64,000 nt of DNA from JBJYKD01 sp049310025 (GCF_049310025.1 NZ_JBJYKD010000014.1:1-64000); one strand, 5' to 3'; counted from the stretch's first letter, positions 43,274 through 53,019 are shown. Notes: generated by a model from the letters alone, not told the origin. A program made the numbers and translations.

Positions 43274-43316
43274 CCGGGTGATGACACTTTTTTCAGTGTT
43301 ATCACCCGGTTTTTTT
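43274..43316 (+). terminator. Strong rho-independent terminator
   Basis: A 15-bp stem (43274-43288 with 43295-43309, one G-U pair), TTTTTC loop, followed by TTTTTTT. It ends the small hypothetical gene. Confidence 0.9.
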
Positions 43317-43443
43317 ATCCTTAATGCTCAATGCCGTTTTCTGATATGAATATAATTTTCCGGTAACCTCTTCATGCCCTCTGGAATAATATAAAGAAGG
43401 TTGAGTTTTAAAATCCTTATAAAAGGGCAAGGGAGTGAGTGCG

Positions 43444-44562
43444 TTGAAGCGTTTGGCGTGGGTGTTGGTGTTTGTGATGCTTTTTTCCATCCTGGCGGCG
43501 GGATGCGGTCGGCAGGCTGTAAAGGAAGAACCCAAACAGGCGGAAAAACAGCCTGCACAGCAGACTTCAAATCAGGAGGCCGCTGAACCACAACAAAAAA
43601 CAGAACTTGCACCTCTATCTCCGGCGGTAAAAGTGACGGTGGGCATGAAGCAGGTGGTTTCGGATGCCGGGGTCCTCATCGGCATGGCCAGGGGGTATTA
43701 CAAAGACCTGGGCATAGAGATTGAACCGGTGCAGTTCAATACCGGTCAGGACATGATAAACGCCCTGGGGGCCGGGCAGCTGGATGTGGGCTGCACCGTA
43801 ACCGCATCGGGGCTGTTCAATGCCATGCTGAGGGGTATCCCCATTAAAATTGTGGCCGACAAGGGCATCAATGTGGCGGGCAAGGGATACTACCGTTTGA
43901 TGATCAGAAAAGACCTGGTGGATGAGATAAAAGACTTCAGGGACCTGAAGGGCAGGAAACTTGCCGTGGTGGGCACCGCCTCACTTGATGAAATAGCCCT
44001 GGACCGGGTTCTAAACAAAGGCGGAATGACCACAAAAGACGTTGATCTGCAGGTAATCCGGGCTTTCCCCGATATAGTGGCGGCCATGAGCAATAAGAGC
44101 ATCGACGGCGGAATGGTCATAGAACCTTTTGTAACCGCGGCCATGGCGAAGGGCATCGCGGACCCGTGGAAAGACCCTTCGGAGTACGACCCGGATGCCC
44201 AGACGGCTCTGCTGGTTTACGGCAAGAGCATGCTGGAGCGGCCGGAAGTGGCCAGGCGGTTCATGGTGGCGTACGTAAAATCCCTCAGGGACTACAATGA
44301 TGCGTTCTTTAAAAACATAAACCCGGATGAGATAATATCGATTCTTGCCGAATACTCAGTGGTAAAAGACAGGGAACTTTACAAAAAAATGTATCCGGTA
44401 GGTCTTAATCCTGACGGCTACGTCAGGATGAAAGGCATCCAGATGGATCTTGACTGGTATAAAGAAAGAGGCCTGCTGAAAGGCGACCTCAAGGCCGAAG
44501 ACGTGGTAGACAATAGTTTTGCGGATTTTGCTGTAGAAGTGCTTGGCAAGTATCAAAAGTAA
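43444..44562 (+). CDS. NitT/TauT-type ABC importer substrate-binding lipoprotein
   Basis: A 372-residue substrate-binding protein with a signal peptide and lipobox ILAAGC (Cys about residue 20), a Gln/Glu-rich linker, then an NMT1/SsuA-like domain (VGMKQVVSDAGVLIGMARGYYKDLGI, ALGAGQLDVGCTV). Substrate may be a nitrate, sulfonate, pyrimidine or cyanate-like compound; the sequence does not say. TTG 43444 follows GGGAGTGAG; a GTG at 43435 lies within that site. The permease and ATPase genes follow. Confidence 0.87.
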   Translation: MKRLAWVLVFVMLFSILAAGCGRQAVKEEPKQAEKQPAQQTSNQEAAEPQQKTELAPLSPAVKVTVGMKQVVSDAGVLIGMARGYYKDLGIEIEPVQFNTGQDMINALGAGQLDVGCTVTASGLFNAMLRGIPIKIVADKGINVAGKGYYRLMIRKDLVDEIKDFRDLKGRKLAVVGTASLDEIALDRVLNKGGMTTKDVDLQVIRAFPDIVAAMSNKSIDGGMVIEPFVTAAMAKGIADPWKDPSEYDPDAQTALLVYGKSMLERPEVARRFMVAYVKSLRDYNDAFFKNINPDEIISILAEYSVVKDRELYKKMYPVGLNPDGYVRMKGIQMDLDWYKERGLLKGDLKAEDVVDNSFADFAVEVLGKYQK

Positions 44563-44565
44563 TTG

Positions 44566-44602
44566 TTGTGGCCGAAAACCGGATACCGGTTTTCGGCCAC
44601 AA
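44566..44602 (+). other. Strong intergenic hairpin between binding protein and permease genes
   Basis: GGCCGAAAACCGG (44570-44582) pairs perfectly with CCGGTTTTCGGCC (44586-44598) around ATA, and the stem extends outward by four more pairs. There is no U run after it. Such hairpins after binding-protein genes often protect the upstream mRNA and lower downstream expression. Confidence 0.8.
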
Positions 44603-44623
44603 TTACTAGAAGGGAGTGACATC

Positions 44624-45478
44624 ATGATGAGCCTGGCGGAAGGGAGAGTCCGTGAAAAATTCAGTCAGGTCATAATAAAGGAAGAAAAGGGGGAATCAAA
44701 GAAAAACGCGTGGCTTACCGGAGCGTTTCTGCTTAAAGTCCTGGCTTTCCTGTCACCCTCGCTTCTCCTGGTGCTTTGGGAAATACTGGCGAGGTTCGGG
44801 ATTATAGATGTGAGGCTTTTTTCCAGCCCTTCAAGGATATTTGGAGTGCTGGTTCCCATGATTTATTCCGGAGAACTGGTGCATCATACTCTGGTGAGCG
44901 CACAAAGAATAGTTTTGGGATTTCTGGCGGGAGCCGTGCCGGGTGTCGTACTGGGCCTTTCAATGGGACTTTTTCCGCCGGTCAGAGCAAGCCTCATGCC
45001 CATGGTGGCGGCCACCTTTCCCATACCGAAACTGGCCGTCATGCCCCTGATCCTCATAGTGTTCGGCCTCGGCGAAGCATCAAAAATCTTCACCATCGCC
45101 ATAGGAGTGTTTTACCTGGTGCTGATAAATACGATGGTGGGGGTGTTGAATATAGACGACATTTACATGGACGTGGCCAAAAACTTTGGCGCCAGCCGGT
45201 TCCAGTTTTATATTACGGTTGCTCTGCCCGGGGCAATGCCCATGATTTTTGCGGGATTTAAGCTGGGGATGGGAACCGCCCTTCTGTTGATTGTGGCGGC
45301 AGAGCTTTCTGCGGCCAGGGCCGGAGTCGGTTGGCTGGTATGGCGGGCTTACGACATGTTCGATATAGAGAAGATGTTCGTAGCGCTTATAACCATGGCA
45401 TTTCTGGGTTATGTCTTTTCCAGCGCCCTTGATTTCATAGAAAGAATCGTAATACCGTGGAAGAGGGGCAGGGGGTGA
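44624..45478 (+). CDS. NitT/TauT-type ABC importer permease
   Basis: A 284-residue permease with about six membrane segments and the EAA-type loop MDVAKNFGASRFQFYITVALPGAMPMI (split about residues 185-211). It forms the channel with the ATPase encoded next. ATG 44624 follows AAGGGAGTGAC; an upstream frame from 44543 runs through the hairpin and is rejected. Its stop overlaps the ATPase start (GTGA). Confidence 0.88.
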   Translation: MMSLAEGRVREKFSQVIIKEEKGESKKNAWLTGAFLLKVLAFLSPSLLLVLWEILARFGIIDVRLFSSPSRIFGVLVPMIYSGELVHHTLVSAQRIVLGFLAGAVPGVVLGLSMGLFPPVRASLMPMVAATFPIPKLAVMPLILIVFGLGEASKIFTIAIGVFYLVLINTMVGVLNIDDIYMDVAKNFGASRFQFYITVALPGAMPMIFAGFKLGMGTALLLIVAAELSAARAGVGWLVWRAYDMFDIEKMFVALITMAFLGYVFSSALDFIERIVIPWKRGRG

Positions 45479-46278
45479 AAGTTTTGTATCCCACCGAAGC
45501 AATACTCGTCGAGAATTTAACAAAAGTTTTCAACACCCGGCGGGGAAGGGTAGTGGCACTGGATAACGTGAATCTTTCGGTTAAAGAAGGGGAATTTTTG
45601 TGCATAGTGGGTCCCAGCGGGTGCGGCAAGACCACCCTTCTCAGAATACTGGCGGGCCTGGAAAAACAAACCATGGGGAAGGTTTACATGAGGAGAAAAA
45701 ATCCCGAAAAACCCATGACTTCCATGGTATTCCAGGGAGACTCGGTATTTCCGTGGATGACCGTGGTGGAAAATGTGGCTTACGGCCTCAGGATAAAAGG
45801 CGTCCCGGCCGGGGAAAGAAAAGAAATAGCGGGGAGGTATTTGCAATTGATGGGGCTTTCCAGATTTGCCGACGCATTTCCCTATCAGCTTTCAGGGGGC
45901 ATGAAGCAGAGGATTAACGTGGCCCGGGCTTTTGTGAACGATCCGGAGATTTTATTGATGGATGAGCCTTTTGGCGCTCTGGATGAGCAAAACAGGCTGA
46001 TACTCCAGCAAGAACTACTAAAAATATGGGAAGGCAGCGGCAAGACCTCGCTGTTTATTACTCACAGCATCGATGAAGCGCTGATCCTGGGAGACAGGAT
46101 ACTGGTGATGACCGCACACCCGGGGAAGGTGAAAGCCGTTGTGGATGTTAATATTTCAAGGCCCAGGGATATACTTTCTCTCAGGTCTTCTCCTAATTTC
46201 GGGGCTCTATATGAGGAAATATGGCACCTTCTGCAGGAGGAAGTTATAAAAGCAAGCGCCAGAGAATTGGCTCTTTGA
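45475..46278 (+). CDS. NitT/TauT-type ABC importer ATPase
   Basis: A 267-residue ABC ATPase: Walker A GPSGCGKTT (about residues 46-54), Q-loop VFQGDSVFPW, signature QLSGGMKQRI, Walker B LLMDEPFGALDE and switch His in ITHSIDEAL. GTG 45475 overlaps the permease stop; TTG 45484 is an alternative. It completes the importer begun at 43444. Confidence 0.9.
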   Translation: MKVLYPTEAILVENLTKVFNTRRGRVVALDNVNLSVKEGEFLCIVGPSGCGKTTLLRILAGLEKQTMGKVYMRRKNPEKPMTSMVFQGDSVFPWMTVVENVAYGLRIKGVPAGERKEIAGRYLQLMGLSRFADAFPYQLSGGMKQRINVARAFVNDPEILLMDEPFGALDEQNRLILQQELLKIWEGSGKTSLFITHSIDEALILGDRILVMTAHPGKVKAVVDVNISRPRDILSLRSSPNFGALYEEIWHLLQEEVIKASARELAL

Positions 46279-46314
46279 TGTTTTTGTATAAAAAATGCGA
46301 GGGGGAGATTTTAA

Positions 46315-46947
46315 TTGAGTATATTTACCAGCCTGATTCTGGCTATCGCAGTAAGTATTGACGGTCTTTCGGTGGGGATAATTTACGGCATGAAAGGTAT
46401 TAAAATTCCCTGGTTTTCGCAGTTAATCATTGCCCTGGCCACTTCCACGGCCTTGACGATAGCCATGTGCTTCGGGAACGTGATCATGAACTTTTTCAAC
46501 CCGGTCCTGGCCAGACTTTTAGGCGCCCTTATATTATTTGCCATGGGCATCTGGTCCTTTTGGGAAGCTTCTGCAAAACACACCGGAAAGGACATCCAGG
46601 AAACCGTTGCTACCTTTAAGGTAAAGCCTTTGGGCCTTGTAATAACAATTTTGAAAGAACCTGTTATTGCAGATGCCGATACTTCGGGGGTTATCGACTC
46701 AAAGGAAGCTTTTTTACTGGGTACAGCTCTTGCAATGGATGCCTTTGGAGCCGGATTTGGAGCGGCAGTGGCGGGGTTTCAGCTGATATGGACGACGATC
46801 CTTGTCACCGTGATGAGCCTCCTGTTTTTATCGGCGGGACTCAGCATCGGAAGAAAAAAAGTCTGGACCGGCGGGGGATGGGCCAAATATTTGCCGGGCG
46901 GCCTGCTGCTGGCTCTGGCCGTTATTAAAGTCTTAAAAAATGACTAG
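46315..46947 (+). CDS. ytaF: Sporulation membrane protein YtaF-like
   Basis: A 210-residue membrane protein of the MntP/YtaF (DUF204-like) group. The two-repeat layout is visible: SIDGLSVGIIYGMKGIKIP near the N terminus and LAMDAFGAGFGAAVAGFQ near residue 140, with the YtaF-specific central DADTSGVIDSKEAFLLG. The related MntP exports Mn2+; YtaF is annotated as sporulation-associated, with the transported ion not established. TTG 46315 follows GGGGGAG. It is 36 bases after the ABC genes. Confidence 0.85.
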   Translation: MSIFTSLILAIAVSIDGLSVGIIYGMKGIKIPWFSQLIIALATSTALTIAMCFGNVIMNFFNPVLARLLGALILFAMGIWSFWEASAKHTGKDIQETVATFKVKPLGLVITILKEPVIADADTSGVIDSKEAFLLGTALAMDAFGAGFGAAVAGFQLIWTTILVTVMSLLFLSAGLSIGRKKVWTGGGWAKYLPGGLLLALAVIKVLKND

Positions 46948-47008
46948 CGCACAGTGATAGTGATCTATGGAGCGATGGAGCGAGTAAAATTTTAAAAAAA
47001 TCGTAAAT

Positions 47009-47045
47009 CGCACCGTGATGTCTTCACGGTGCGGTTTTGATTTTT
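47009..47045. terminator. Bidirectional terminator
   Basis: A perfect 10-bp stem CGCACCGTGA (47009-47018) / TCACGGTGCG (47024-47033) with T runs on both sides (GTTTTGATTTTTTT rightward, ATTTACGATTTTTTT leftward), between ytaF and the convergent exporter genes. Confidence 0.8.
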
Positions 47046-48893
47046 TTATGAAGCTTTTTCCCAGAACTGGTGCATATAAAGGTTATAATAGAAGCCCTTT
47101 GCTTTCATCAATTGCTCATGGGTTCCATGTTCGATGATCCGACCGTTGTTTATGACGAGGATGAGGTCGGCATCTCGTATGGTGCTCAAACGATGAGCGA
47201 TGACAAAACTGGTGCGGCCCTTCATTAGATTTAGCATGGCCTTGCGTATGTGCAATTCTGTACGAGTGTCTACACAACTGGTAGCTTCATCAAGTATCAA
47301 TATGGCAGGGTCAGCCAGTATCGCCCGCGCTATGGATAAAAGCTGTCTTTGCCCCTGGCTGAGATTTCCGCCATCCTCTGACAGCATGGTATCGTAACCA
47401 TGCGGAAGCCTTTGGATAAAGTGATCTGCGTAGGCCAGGCGGGCGGCCTCTTCCACCTCGGCGTCGGTGGCGTCAAGCCTGCCGTAACGAATATTTTCGC
47501 GCACCGTATCGGAAAACAGGTGGGTGTCCTGAAGCACTATCCCCAGACAAGAGCGCAGGCTGTCCAGTCTTACGTTGCGGATATCCTTTCCGTCTATATA
47601 AATGGCGCCTTTATTGATTTCGTAGAAACGGGCCAGGAGGTTCACAATTGTCGTCTTTCCGGAACCTGTGGGCCCCACGATGGCAGCGGTCTGGCCGGGT
47701 TTTACGGCGATATTTATATCTTTTAATACCGGTACGCCTTTTTTATACTCAAAAGACACATTTTCGAACTTTACATCTCCCGACACATTTTCGAGCGTAT
47801 CTGCTTCGGGATTGTCGATTTCGGGGCTTTCTTCCATTATTTCAAAAGCCCTTTCAGCGCCGGCTATTGCGGCCTGAATCATGTTGAACTGGTTGGCAAT
47901 TTCGTTCAGCGGTCTGGTAAACTGCCTGGTGTAGTTTATAAAGCTGGCTATAACGCCGACGGTGATTATGCCTTTTGTCGCAAGCCACCCGCCCACACCG
48001 GCTACGATGGCGAAACCGAGATTATTGAGCACATTCATCAGAGGCGGTATGACGCCTGAAAAAATCTGGGTGCGTATACCCACTTCTCGAAGCTGGTCGC
48101 TGGCACAGGTAAATTTTTCCACGGCCTTTCTTTCATGGGTAAATACTTTGACGACCCTTTGACCGGATATCGTCTCTTCAATAATACCGTTTAGCTCGCC
48201 GAGTTTTTCCTGATGGCTCAAAAAATAATTTCTTGTATGGGCGGTTATTTTTCCCGTGCAAAAAATCATCAGTGGTATAATCAGCATGGTTATAAAGGTC
48301 AGAAGCGGGCTTAAAAGCAGCATCATCACGACGGTCCCGCTTACCGTTATTATGCTAGAAAAAAGCTGCGTTACACCGGTGTTCAATGTATTGCTGATAT
48401 TATCGATGTCGTTGGTTATTCTGCTCATGAGTTCTCCATGGGTGTGATTGTCGAAAAACTTTAGAGGAAGCGTCTGAAGCCCGGCAAAAAGGTCATTTCT
48501 CAATTCCTGCACCGTGTCCTGTGCAATGCCGACCATTATATAATTTTGAAGCCATGTGGCGAAGGCTCCTGTTACATATATTGTAAGCATTGCAACCGTC
48601 ATTTTAAGGAGTCCTTCAAAGTCTCCCGGAATTATATAATTGTCAATTGCCCTTCCGATGAGAAGAGGCCCCAGCAGATTAGAAGCGGTAGCGATTACAA
48701 CCATTATAAATACTCCAGTTAAAGCAACTTTTTTATGGCTGAGATAACCCCACAGACGCTTCAATGTGCCCTTTGCGTCTTTTATTTTGGCCTTTGGGGC
48801 AAACATCGCCCGGTGATGCCCGCCTCCAAACCCGGGACGCGGTGCCAGCCTCTCTATACCGGATTTTTGACTGTTTGTGTTGTATTCAGGCAC
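47046..48893 (-). CDS. ABC exporter half-transporter, subunit with canonical ATPase site
   Basis: A 615-residue fused membrane-ATPase subunit: an N-terminal extension (about 1-40), six membrane helices (about 50-340), then an ABC domain with Walker A GPTGSGKTT, Walker B ILILDEATSCVD (catalytic Glu present) and a signature that reads LSQGQRQLL. GTG 48893 follows GAGGAGGG and overlaps the upstream partner by eight bases. It resembles multidrug exporters such as the YheI/YheH, BmrCD and TmrAB type. Substrate unknown. Confidence 0.9.
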   Translation of the reverse strand: MPEYNTNSQKSGIERLAPRPGFGGGHHRAMFAPKAKIKDAKGTLKRLWGYLSHKKVALTGVFIMVVIATASNLLGPLLIGRAIDNYIIPGDFEGLLKMTVAMLTIYVTGAFATWLQNYIMVGIAQDTVQELRNDLFAGLQTLPLKFFDNHTHGELMSRITNDIDNISNTLNTGVTQLFSSIITVSGTVVMMLLLSPLLTFITMLIIPLMIFCTGKITAHTRNYFLSHQEKLGELNGIIEETISGQRVVKVFTHERKAVEKFTCASDQLREVGIRTQIFSGVIPPLMNVLNNLGFAIVAGVGGWLATKGIITVGVIASFINYTRQFTRPLNEIANQFNMIQAAIAGAERAFEIMEESPEIDNPEADTLENVSGDVKFENVSFEYKKGVPVLKDINIAVKPGQTAAIVGPTGSGKTTIVNLLARFYEINKGAIYIDGKDIRNVRLDSLRSCLGIVLQDTHLFSDTVRENIRYGRLDATDAEVEEAARLAYADHFIQRLPHGYDTMLSEDGGNLSQGQRQLLSIARAILADPAILILDEATSCVDTRTELHIRKAMLNLMKGRTSFVIAHRLSTIRDADLILVINNGRIIEHGTHEQLMKAKGFYYNLYMHQFWEKAS

Positions 48894-50619
48894 TTAAACC
48901 CTCCTCCTCTCTTATTTGCGATCTGTAGATATCCTGGTAAGTTGGACTCTTTTCCATCAATTCTTCATGGGTTCCTACAGCTTCTATGCGGCCCCCATCC
49001 AGGATTATGATTTTATCCGCATCCATTACAGAACTAACGCGCTGCGCTATTACAAAGCAAGTGACATTTTTCATAAACTCTTTTATCGCTTTGTGTATCC
49101 GGGCTTCGGTGCCCAAATCGACCGCGCTTGTGCTGTCGTCCAGGATGAGGATGGCGGGTTTTTTGATGAGCGCCCTCGCAATCGCCAGCCTCTGCTTCTG
49201 ACCGCCGGAAAGGTTTACACCCATCTGCCCGAGCCGGGTGTCGTATCCTTCGGGAAAGCTCATTATGAAATCATGGGCCTGGGCGGCTTTTGCGGCTTCA
49301 ATTATTTCTTCATCCGAAGCCTCTTCTTTGCCCCATTTTATATTATCCTTGATTGAGCCTGTAAAGAGTATGGTGTCCTGAAGAACGACGCCTATACTGC
49401 TTCTGAGAGTATCTAATTTATATTCTCTTACGTCTATGCCGTCTATAAAAATGGAGCCTTCTGTGGGGTCGTAAAGGCGCGGTATGAGACTTACCAGAGT
49501 CGATTTTCCCGAGCCGGTGGCCCCCAAAATAGCGATGGTTTCTCCGGGTTCGGCCGTAAATGTTATGTTGCTGAGCACCGGGGCACTGCTGTTTTCATAA
49601 CAAAAGGATACGTTTTTAAACTCGACACGGCCTTCTTTTACAGGACTATCTACGGCACCGGGAGCGTCTTTAATATCGACATCGGTTTCAAGGACATCGT
49701 TTATCCGGTCTGCCGAAGCCTTTGCCCGGGAAAACATCATGAGAACAAAAGACACCATCAAAAGCGAAAATAGTATCTGGGTCATGTAGGTGATAAATGC
49801 CATAACCTGTCCGACATGCATACTTCCATTGCTTACATGAATACCGCCGAACCATATAACTGCAACTATACTGAGATTTATTACAAGCATCATGGCAGGC
49901 ATGGTGAGTATTACCGTTCTGAAAGCTTTTAAATTTATATCCCGGAGCTGCTTATTCGCCTCTCCAAACCTTTCCTTTTCCTTTTCGCTCCTCAAATATG
50001 CCTTTACAACCCGTATTCCCGAAAGATTTTCCTGCACTACCGCATTGACCCTGTCCAGTCTTTTTTGCACAGCAACAAAAAGCGGAAAGCCCCTGTTTAT
50101 AATTACTACAAGCAGAATGGCAACAACGGGTATGGCTACCAGAAGTATGGCGGCCAGTCGCATGTTGATTCTGACGGCCATTATTATTCCGCCGATACAC
50201 AGGAGGGGGGCGCGAACAAAAATGCGCAGCATCATGAGCACCATATTCTGGATCTGCATGACATCGTTGGTTAGTCTGGTAACAAGGGATGATGTTTTGA
50301 ATTTATCAAGATTGGCAAAGGAGAACGACTGGACCTTTTGGAATAAATCCAGCCTTAAATCGGCTCCCAAATTCTGGCTTGCGATGCTTGAGGCGATTAC
50401 ACATCCCAATCCTCCTAAAAAACCTATCATTGCAATGCCGATCATTTTTAGTCCTGTTTCGGCGATTAACTGTAAATCGCCTGCGGCGATTCCCTTATCC
50501 ACAATGGTGGCGAGGAAGGTCGGCTGCATAAGGTCTGATATGACTTCTATGAACATGAGAATGGGTGCAAGTATTGCGGCTTTCCAGTAAGGTTTAAGAT
50601 ATTTGAGGATTATAATCAT
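48886..50619 (-). CDS. ABC exporter half-transporter, subunit with degenerate ATPase site
   Basis: A 577-residue fused membrane-ATPase subunit with six membrane helices and an ABC domain: Walker A GATGSGKST, signature LSGGQKQRL, and Walker B ILILDDSTSAVD, where the catalytic Glu is replaced by Asp. Together with the 47046 subunit (altered signature LSQGQ) this predicts a heterodimer with one degenerate and one active ATP site, as in known heterodimeric exporters. GGAAGGTGAC precedes the ATG. A TTGACA promoter and a palindrome lie upstream. Confidence 0.9.
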   Translation of the reverse strand: MIIILKYLKPYWKAAILAPILMFIEVISDLMQPTFLATIVDKGIAAGDLQLIAETGLKMIGIAMIGFLGGLGCVIASSIASQNLGADLRLDLFQKVQSFSFANLDKFKTSSLVTRLTNDVMQIQNMVLMMLRIFVRAPLLCIGGIIMAVRINMRLAAILLVAIPVVAILLVVIINRGFPLFVAVQKRLDRVNAVVQENLSGIRVVKAYLRSEKEKERFGEANKQLRDINLKAFRTVILTMPAMMLVINLSIVAVIWFGGIHVSNGSMHVGQVMAFITYMTQILFSLLMVSFVLMMFSRAKASADRINDVLETDVDIKDAPGAVDSPVKEGRVEFKNVSFCYENSSAPVLSNITFTAEPGETIAILGATGSGKSTLVSLIPRLYDPTEGSIFIDGIDVREYKLDTLRSSIGVVLQDTILFTGSIKDNIKWGKEEASDEEIIEAAKAAQAHDFIMSFPEGYDTRLGQMGVNLSGGQKQRLAIARALIKKPAILILDDSTSAVDLGTEARIHKAIKEFMKNVTCFVIAQRVSSVMDADKIIILDGGRIEAVGTHEELMEKSPTYQDIYRSQIREEEGLSA

Positions 50620-50638
50620 AGCGTCACCTTCCGGTTAT

Positions 50639-50694
50639 TTAGATATCTAATAAAATTAATATGCTAGTTTAACAGATGATATTTACAATGTCAA
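50639..50694 (-). promoter_or_regulatory. Promoter and candidate operator of the ABC exporter
   Basis: On the minus strand TTGACA (50689-50694) and TAAACT (50666-50671) are 17 bp apart. Downstream of the start region lies a perfect 12-bp palindrome TTAGATATCTAA (50639-50650), a plausible site for a MarR/TetR-type repressor; no such regulator is adjacent. Confidence 0.5.
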
Positions 50695-50712
50695 GATAAA
50701 CCGCCGGAACTT

Positions 50713-50721
50713 TGGTATAAT
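50713..50721 (+). promoter_or_regulatory. Extended -10 promoter of the two-component operon
   Basis: TGGTATAAT (TGnTATAAT) at 50713-50721. The 130-base leader that follows contains TTGGAAA (50734-50740) and TTTCCAA (50770-50776), which can pair, but I cannot match it to a known RNA class. Confidence 0.5.
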
Positions 50722-50857
50722 AAAAGCAGCCCTTGGAAATTGGGTCTTTCGCTCTTTTGCCGGGGCGTTTTCCAAACAGAAAAGTAATTCTGTATTAAAA
50801 ATTGTATTAAAAATGACAATTCATCCGAAATGGATAATTGGAGGTGATATTCTGCCT

Positions 50858-52135
50858 TTGAAGAAATATTATAGAGAAATGCTGATTACCGCAGGACTTA
50901 CAGCTCTTACCGGAGAGATATATTTTTACCCCTTTGACAGCGGTTTTAGATTTACCGCCGGAGTTATAACCATTTCCTTTTTGATGCTGTATTTTCACCA
51001 GATTCCCGAACTCGTCCTCATTCCGTTTTCCGGAGTGGCGGTGGTCGCTTTCCGGGTTTTTTTGGGCTGTTTCATCCGGTACCAAAGCTTTATGGCAGCT
51101 TTTAATCTGCATTATCCGGCTTTCTTTTATTACCTGTCTTATGCGTTTTTTTTGAGGATCGGAAGGATCAAAGCTCTTTTGAGGGTACCCGTCAATTTCG
51201 TTGCGGTGATGACACTGGCTGATGTCGGTGCCAATTTTATTGAACTTGCCGTAAGGCGGGAAATGGGTTTAAACTATTTCCAGGATATATTTACCAGGGT
51301 GCTGGGCGTGGGTTTAATTCGCAGCATTACCACCTTTGCGCTGTACTGGCTGATTGAACGTTACAGGCTTATAATAGTCCGGGAAGAACATCAGAAGCGC
51401 TATGAGGAATTGCTTGAACTGCTCTCGGAGTTGAAGGCCGAGCTGTTTTATATAAAAAAATCCACCGGCGACCTGGAATACGCCATGAAAGAAGGTTATG
51501 AAATATACCGGTCATTGAATCCGGGTATTTCAGAGGATGATGTGGTGAAGTTAAAGAAGAAAGCTTTGAATCTTGCCAAGGATATTCATGAGATAAAAAA
51601 GGACTACCTCAGGATCGCCGCCGGGGTAAACGAGCTTTTACCGGAAGAAAGGCGGGAAGGCATGAGGCTGAGCGCGATAGTTTCCATAATAAAATCCAAT
51701 ACCGAAAGGTGGATGAAAACCGCAGGGAAAAGCCCCGAATTCAGAGTGCAGATCGATAAAGATTTAATTGTTGTGAACTACTTTTCCATGTTCTCCATTA
51801 TCAACAATCTGGTTTCAAACGCCCTGGACGCCATCGACGGCGAAAACGGTTTTATAGAGGTAAGAGTTTCTTCGGATGAAGAGTATGTCAGACTTTCGGT
51901 TTTTGACAATGGAAAAGGCATCGATCCGAGGGACCTGCCCTATATATTTGAACCGGGTTTTTCCACAAAATTCGCCGAGGACGGTTTTATTTCCACGGGC
52001 CTCGGGCTAACCCATGTAAAAAACCTCGTGGAAGATATGGGGGGCGGGATATCAGTAGTTTCGGCTCTGAACAGGGGCACAAAATTTGAGGTGCAGATTC
52101 CTATAGATGGCAATTTTTTAAAATTAACCAGTTGA
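50858..52135 (+). CDS. YcbA-like sensor histidine kinase
   Basis: A 425-residue membrane sensor kinase: about five or six hydrophobic helices (about 5-170), a coiled linker, an H-box-like LAKDIHEIKKDYLRI (about residues 233-247) and a GHKL ATPase domain with NNLVSNALDAI, VFDNGKGID and STGLGLTHVKNLV. It pairs with the YcbB-domain regulator encoded next, as in the Bacillus YcbA/YcbB (GlnK/GlnL) glutamine-sensing system. Start: TTG 50858 follows TTGGAGGTGAT; ATG 50813 would add 15 residues before that site. Ligand not known. Confidence 0.82.
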   Translation: MKKYYREMLITAGLTALTGEIYFYPFDSGFRFTAGVITISFLMLYFHQIPELVLIPFSGVAVVAFRVFLGCFIRYQSFMAAFNLHYPAFFYYLSYAFFLRIGRIKALLRVPVNFVAVMTLADVGANFIELAVRREMGLNYFQDIFTRVLGVGLIRSITTFALYWLIERYRLIIVREEHQKRYEELLELLSELKAELFYIKKSTGDLEYAMKEGYEIYRSLNPGISEDDVVKLKKKALNLAKDIHEIKKDYLRIAAGVNELLPEERREGMRLSAIVSIIKSNTERWMKTAGKSPEFRVQIDKDLIVVNYFSMFSIINNLVSNALDAIDGENGFIEVRVSSDEEYVRLSVFDNGKGIDPRDLPYIFEPGFSTKFAEDGFISTGLGLTHVKNLVEDMGGGISVVSALNRGTKFEVQIPIDGNFLKLTS

Positions 52136-52149
52136 AAAGGGAGGTAAAA

Positions 52150-53019
52150 ATGGGGTTTCGATTAGTAATAGTGGACGACGACAGGGCTGTAAGGAGGATT
52201 CTGGCCGGAATCATTGAAAACAACGACCTGGGAGAAATAATAGGTGAGGCCGAGGACGGGGAAGAAGCCGAGAGAAAGATATCCGTTTTGAAGCCCGATA
52301 TTGTCCTTATGGACCTGCTCCTTCCGGGAAAAGATGGGATTGAAGTTATAAAGAGCCTTAAACAGAGGGATATCAGAACCTGTTTTATTATGATTTCCCA
52401 GGTGGAAGACCAGGCGATGATATCCCAGGCTTACAAGAGCGGGATTGAATTCTTTATACACAAGCCCATCAATGCCATAGAGACCGTAAACGTCATTTCT
52501 AAAGTGGAAGAGATCATCAGGCTTAAAGACACCTTTGAAATGATAAAAAATACCGTGATTAACATAGGAGGTAAAGAGCACCGGGAAATAGATAAAAAAA
52601 AGGGGCTCTCCAGAGTAGAGTTTTTCCTGGCGGACCTGGGGATACTGGGAGAAGCAGGCAGCGAAGACATAAGGGTGATAATGGAAAACTACGACACAGT
52701 CAGGCAAAAGATGAACAACCTGCAGGACCTGTACCAGTATTTAAGGGAATATTATGAAAACTACGATAAGAAGAAGTCAACGGACATAAAGGCCATTGAA
52801 ATGAGGATCCGGAGGGCCGTGGACAAAGCCCTTCGCAACGTGGCCACCCTGGGCATAGAGGATTATAACAACGAACTGTTTTTAAGATTTGCCTCCACTC
52901 TATTCGATTTTGTGGAGGTAAAAAAAGAGATGGATTTTTTAAGAGGAAAAAGCCCCACCGGCGGGAAGATAAACATTAAAAAATTCATAGAGGGAAGCGC
53001 ATTATTGTGCCGGGTTTAG
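52150..53019 (+). CDS. YcbB-domain response regulator
   Basis: A 289-residue regulator with an N-terminal receiver domain (about 1-120: LVIVDDDRAVRR, phospho-acceptor in DIVLMDLLLPGKDG, HKPINA) and a C-terminal YcbB domain (about 150-280) used for DNA binding. ATG 52150 follows GGGAGG at 52139-52144; the earlier TTG at 52132 overlaps the kinase stop. Cognate of the upstream kinase. Its targets are not evident, although the convergent TAXI TRAP transporter is next to it. Confidence 0.87.
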   Translation: MGFRLVIVDDDRAVRRILAGIIENNDLGEIIGEAEDGEEAERKISVLKPDIVLMDLLLPGKDGIEVIKSLKQRDIRTCFIMISQVEDQAMISQAYKSGIEFFIHKPINAIETVNVISKVEEIIRLKDTFEMIKNTVINIGGKEHREIDKKKGLSRVEFFLADLGILGEAGSEDIRVIMENYDTVRQKMNNLQDLYQYLREYYENYDKKKSTDIKAIEMRIRRAVDKALRNVATLGIEDYNNELFLRFASTLFDFVEVKKEMDFLRGKSPTGGKINIKKFIEGSALLCRV

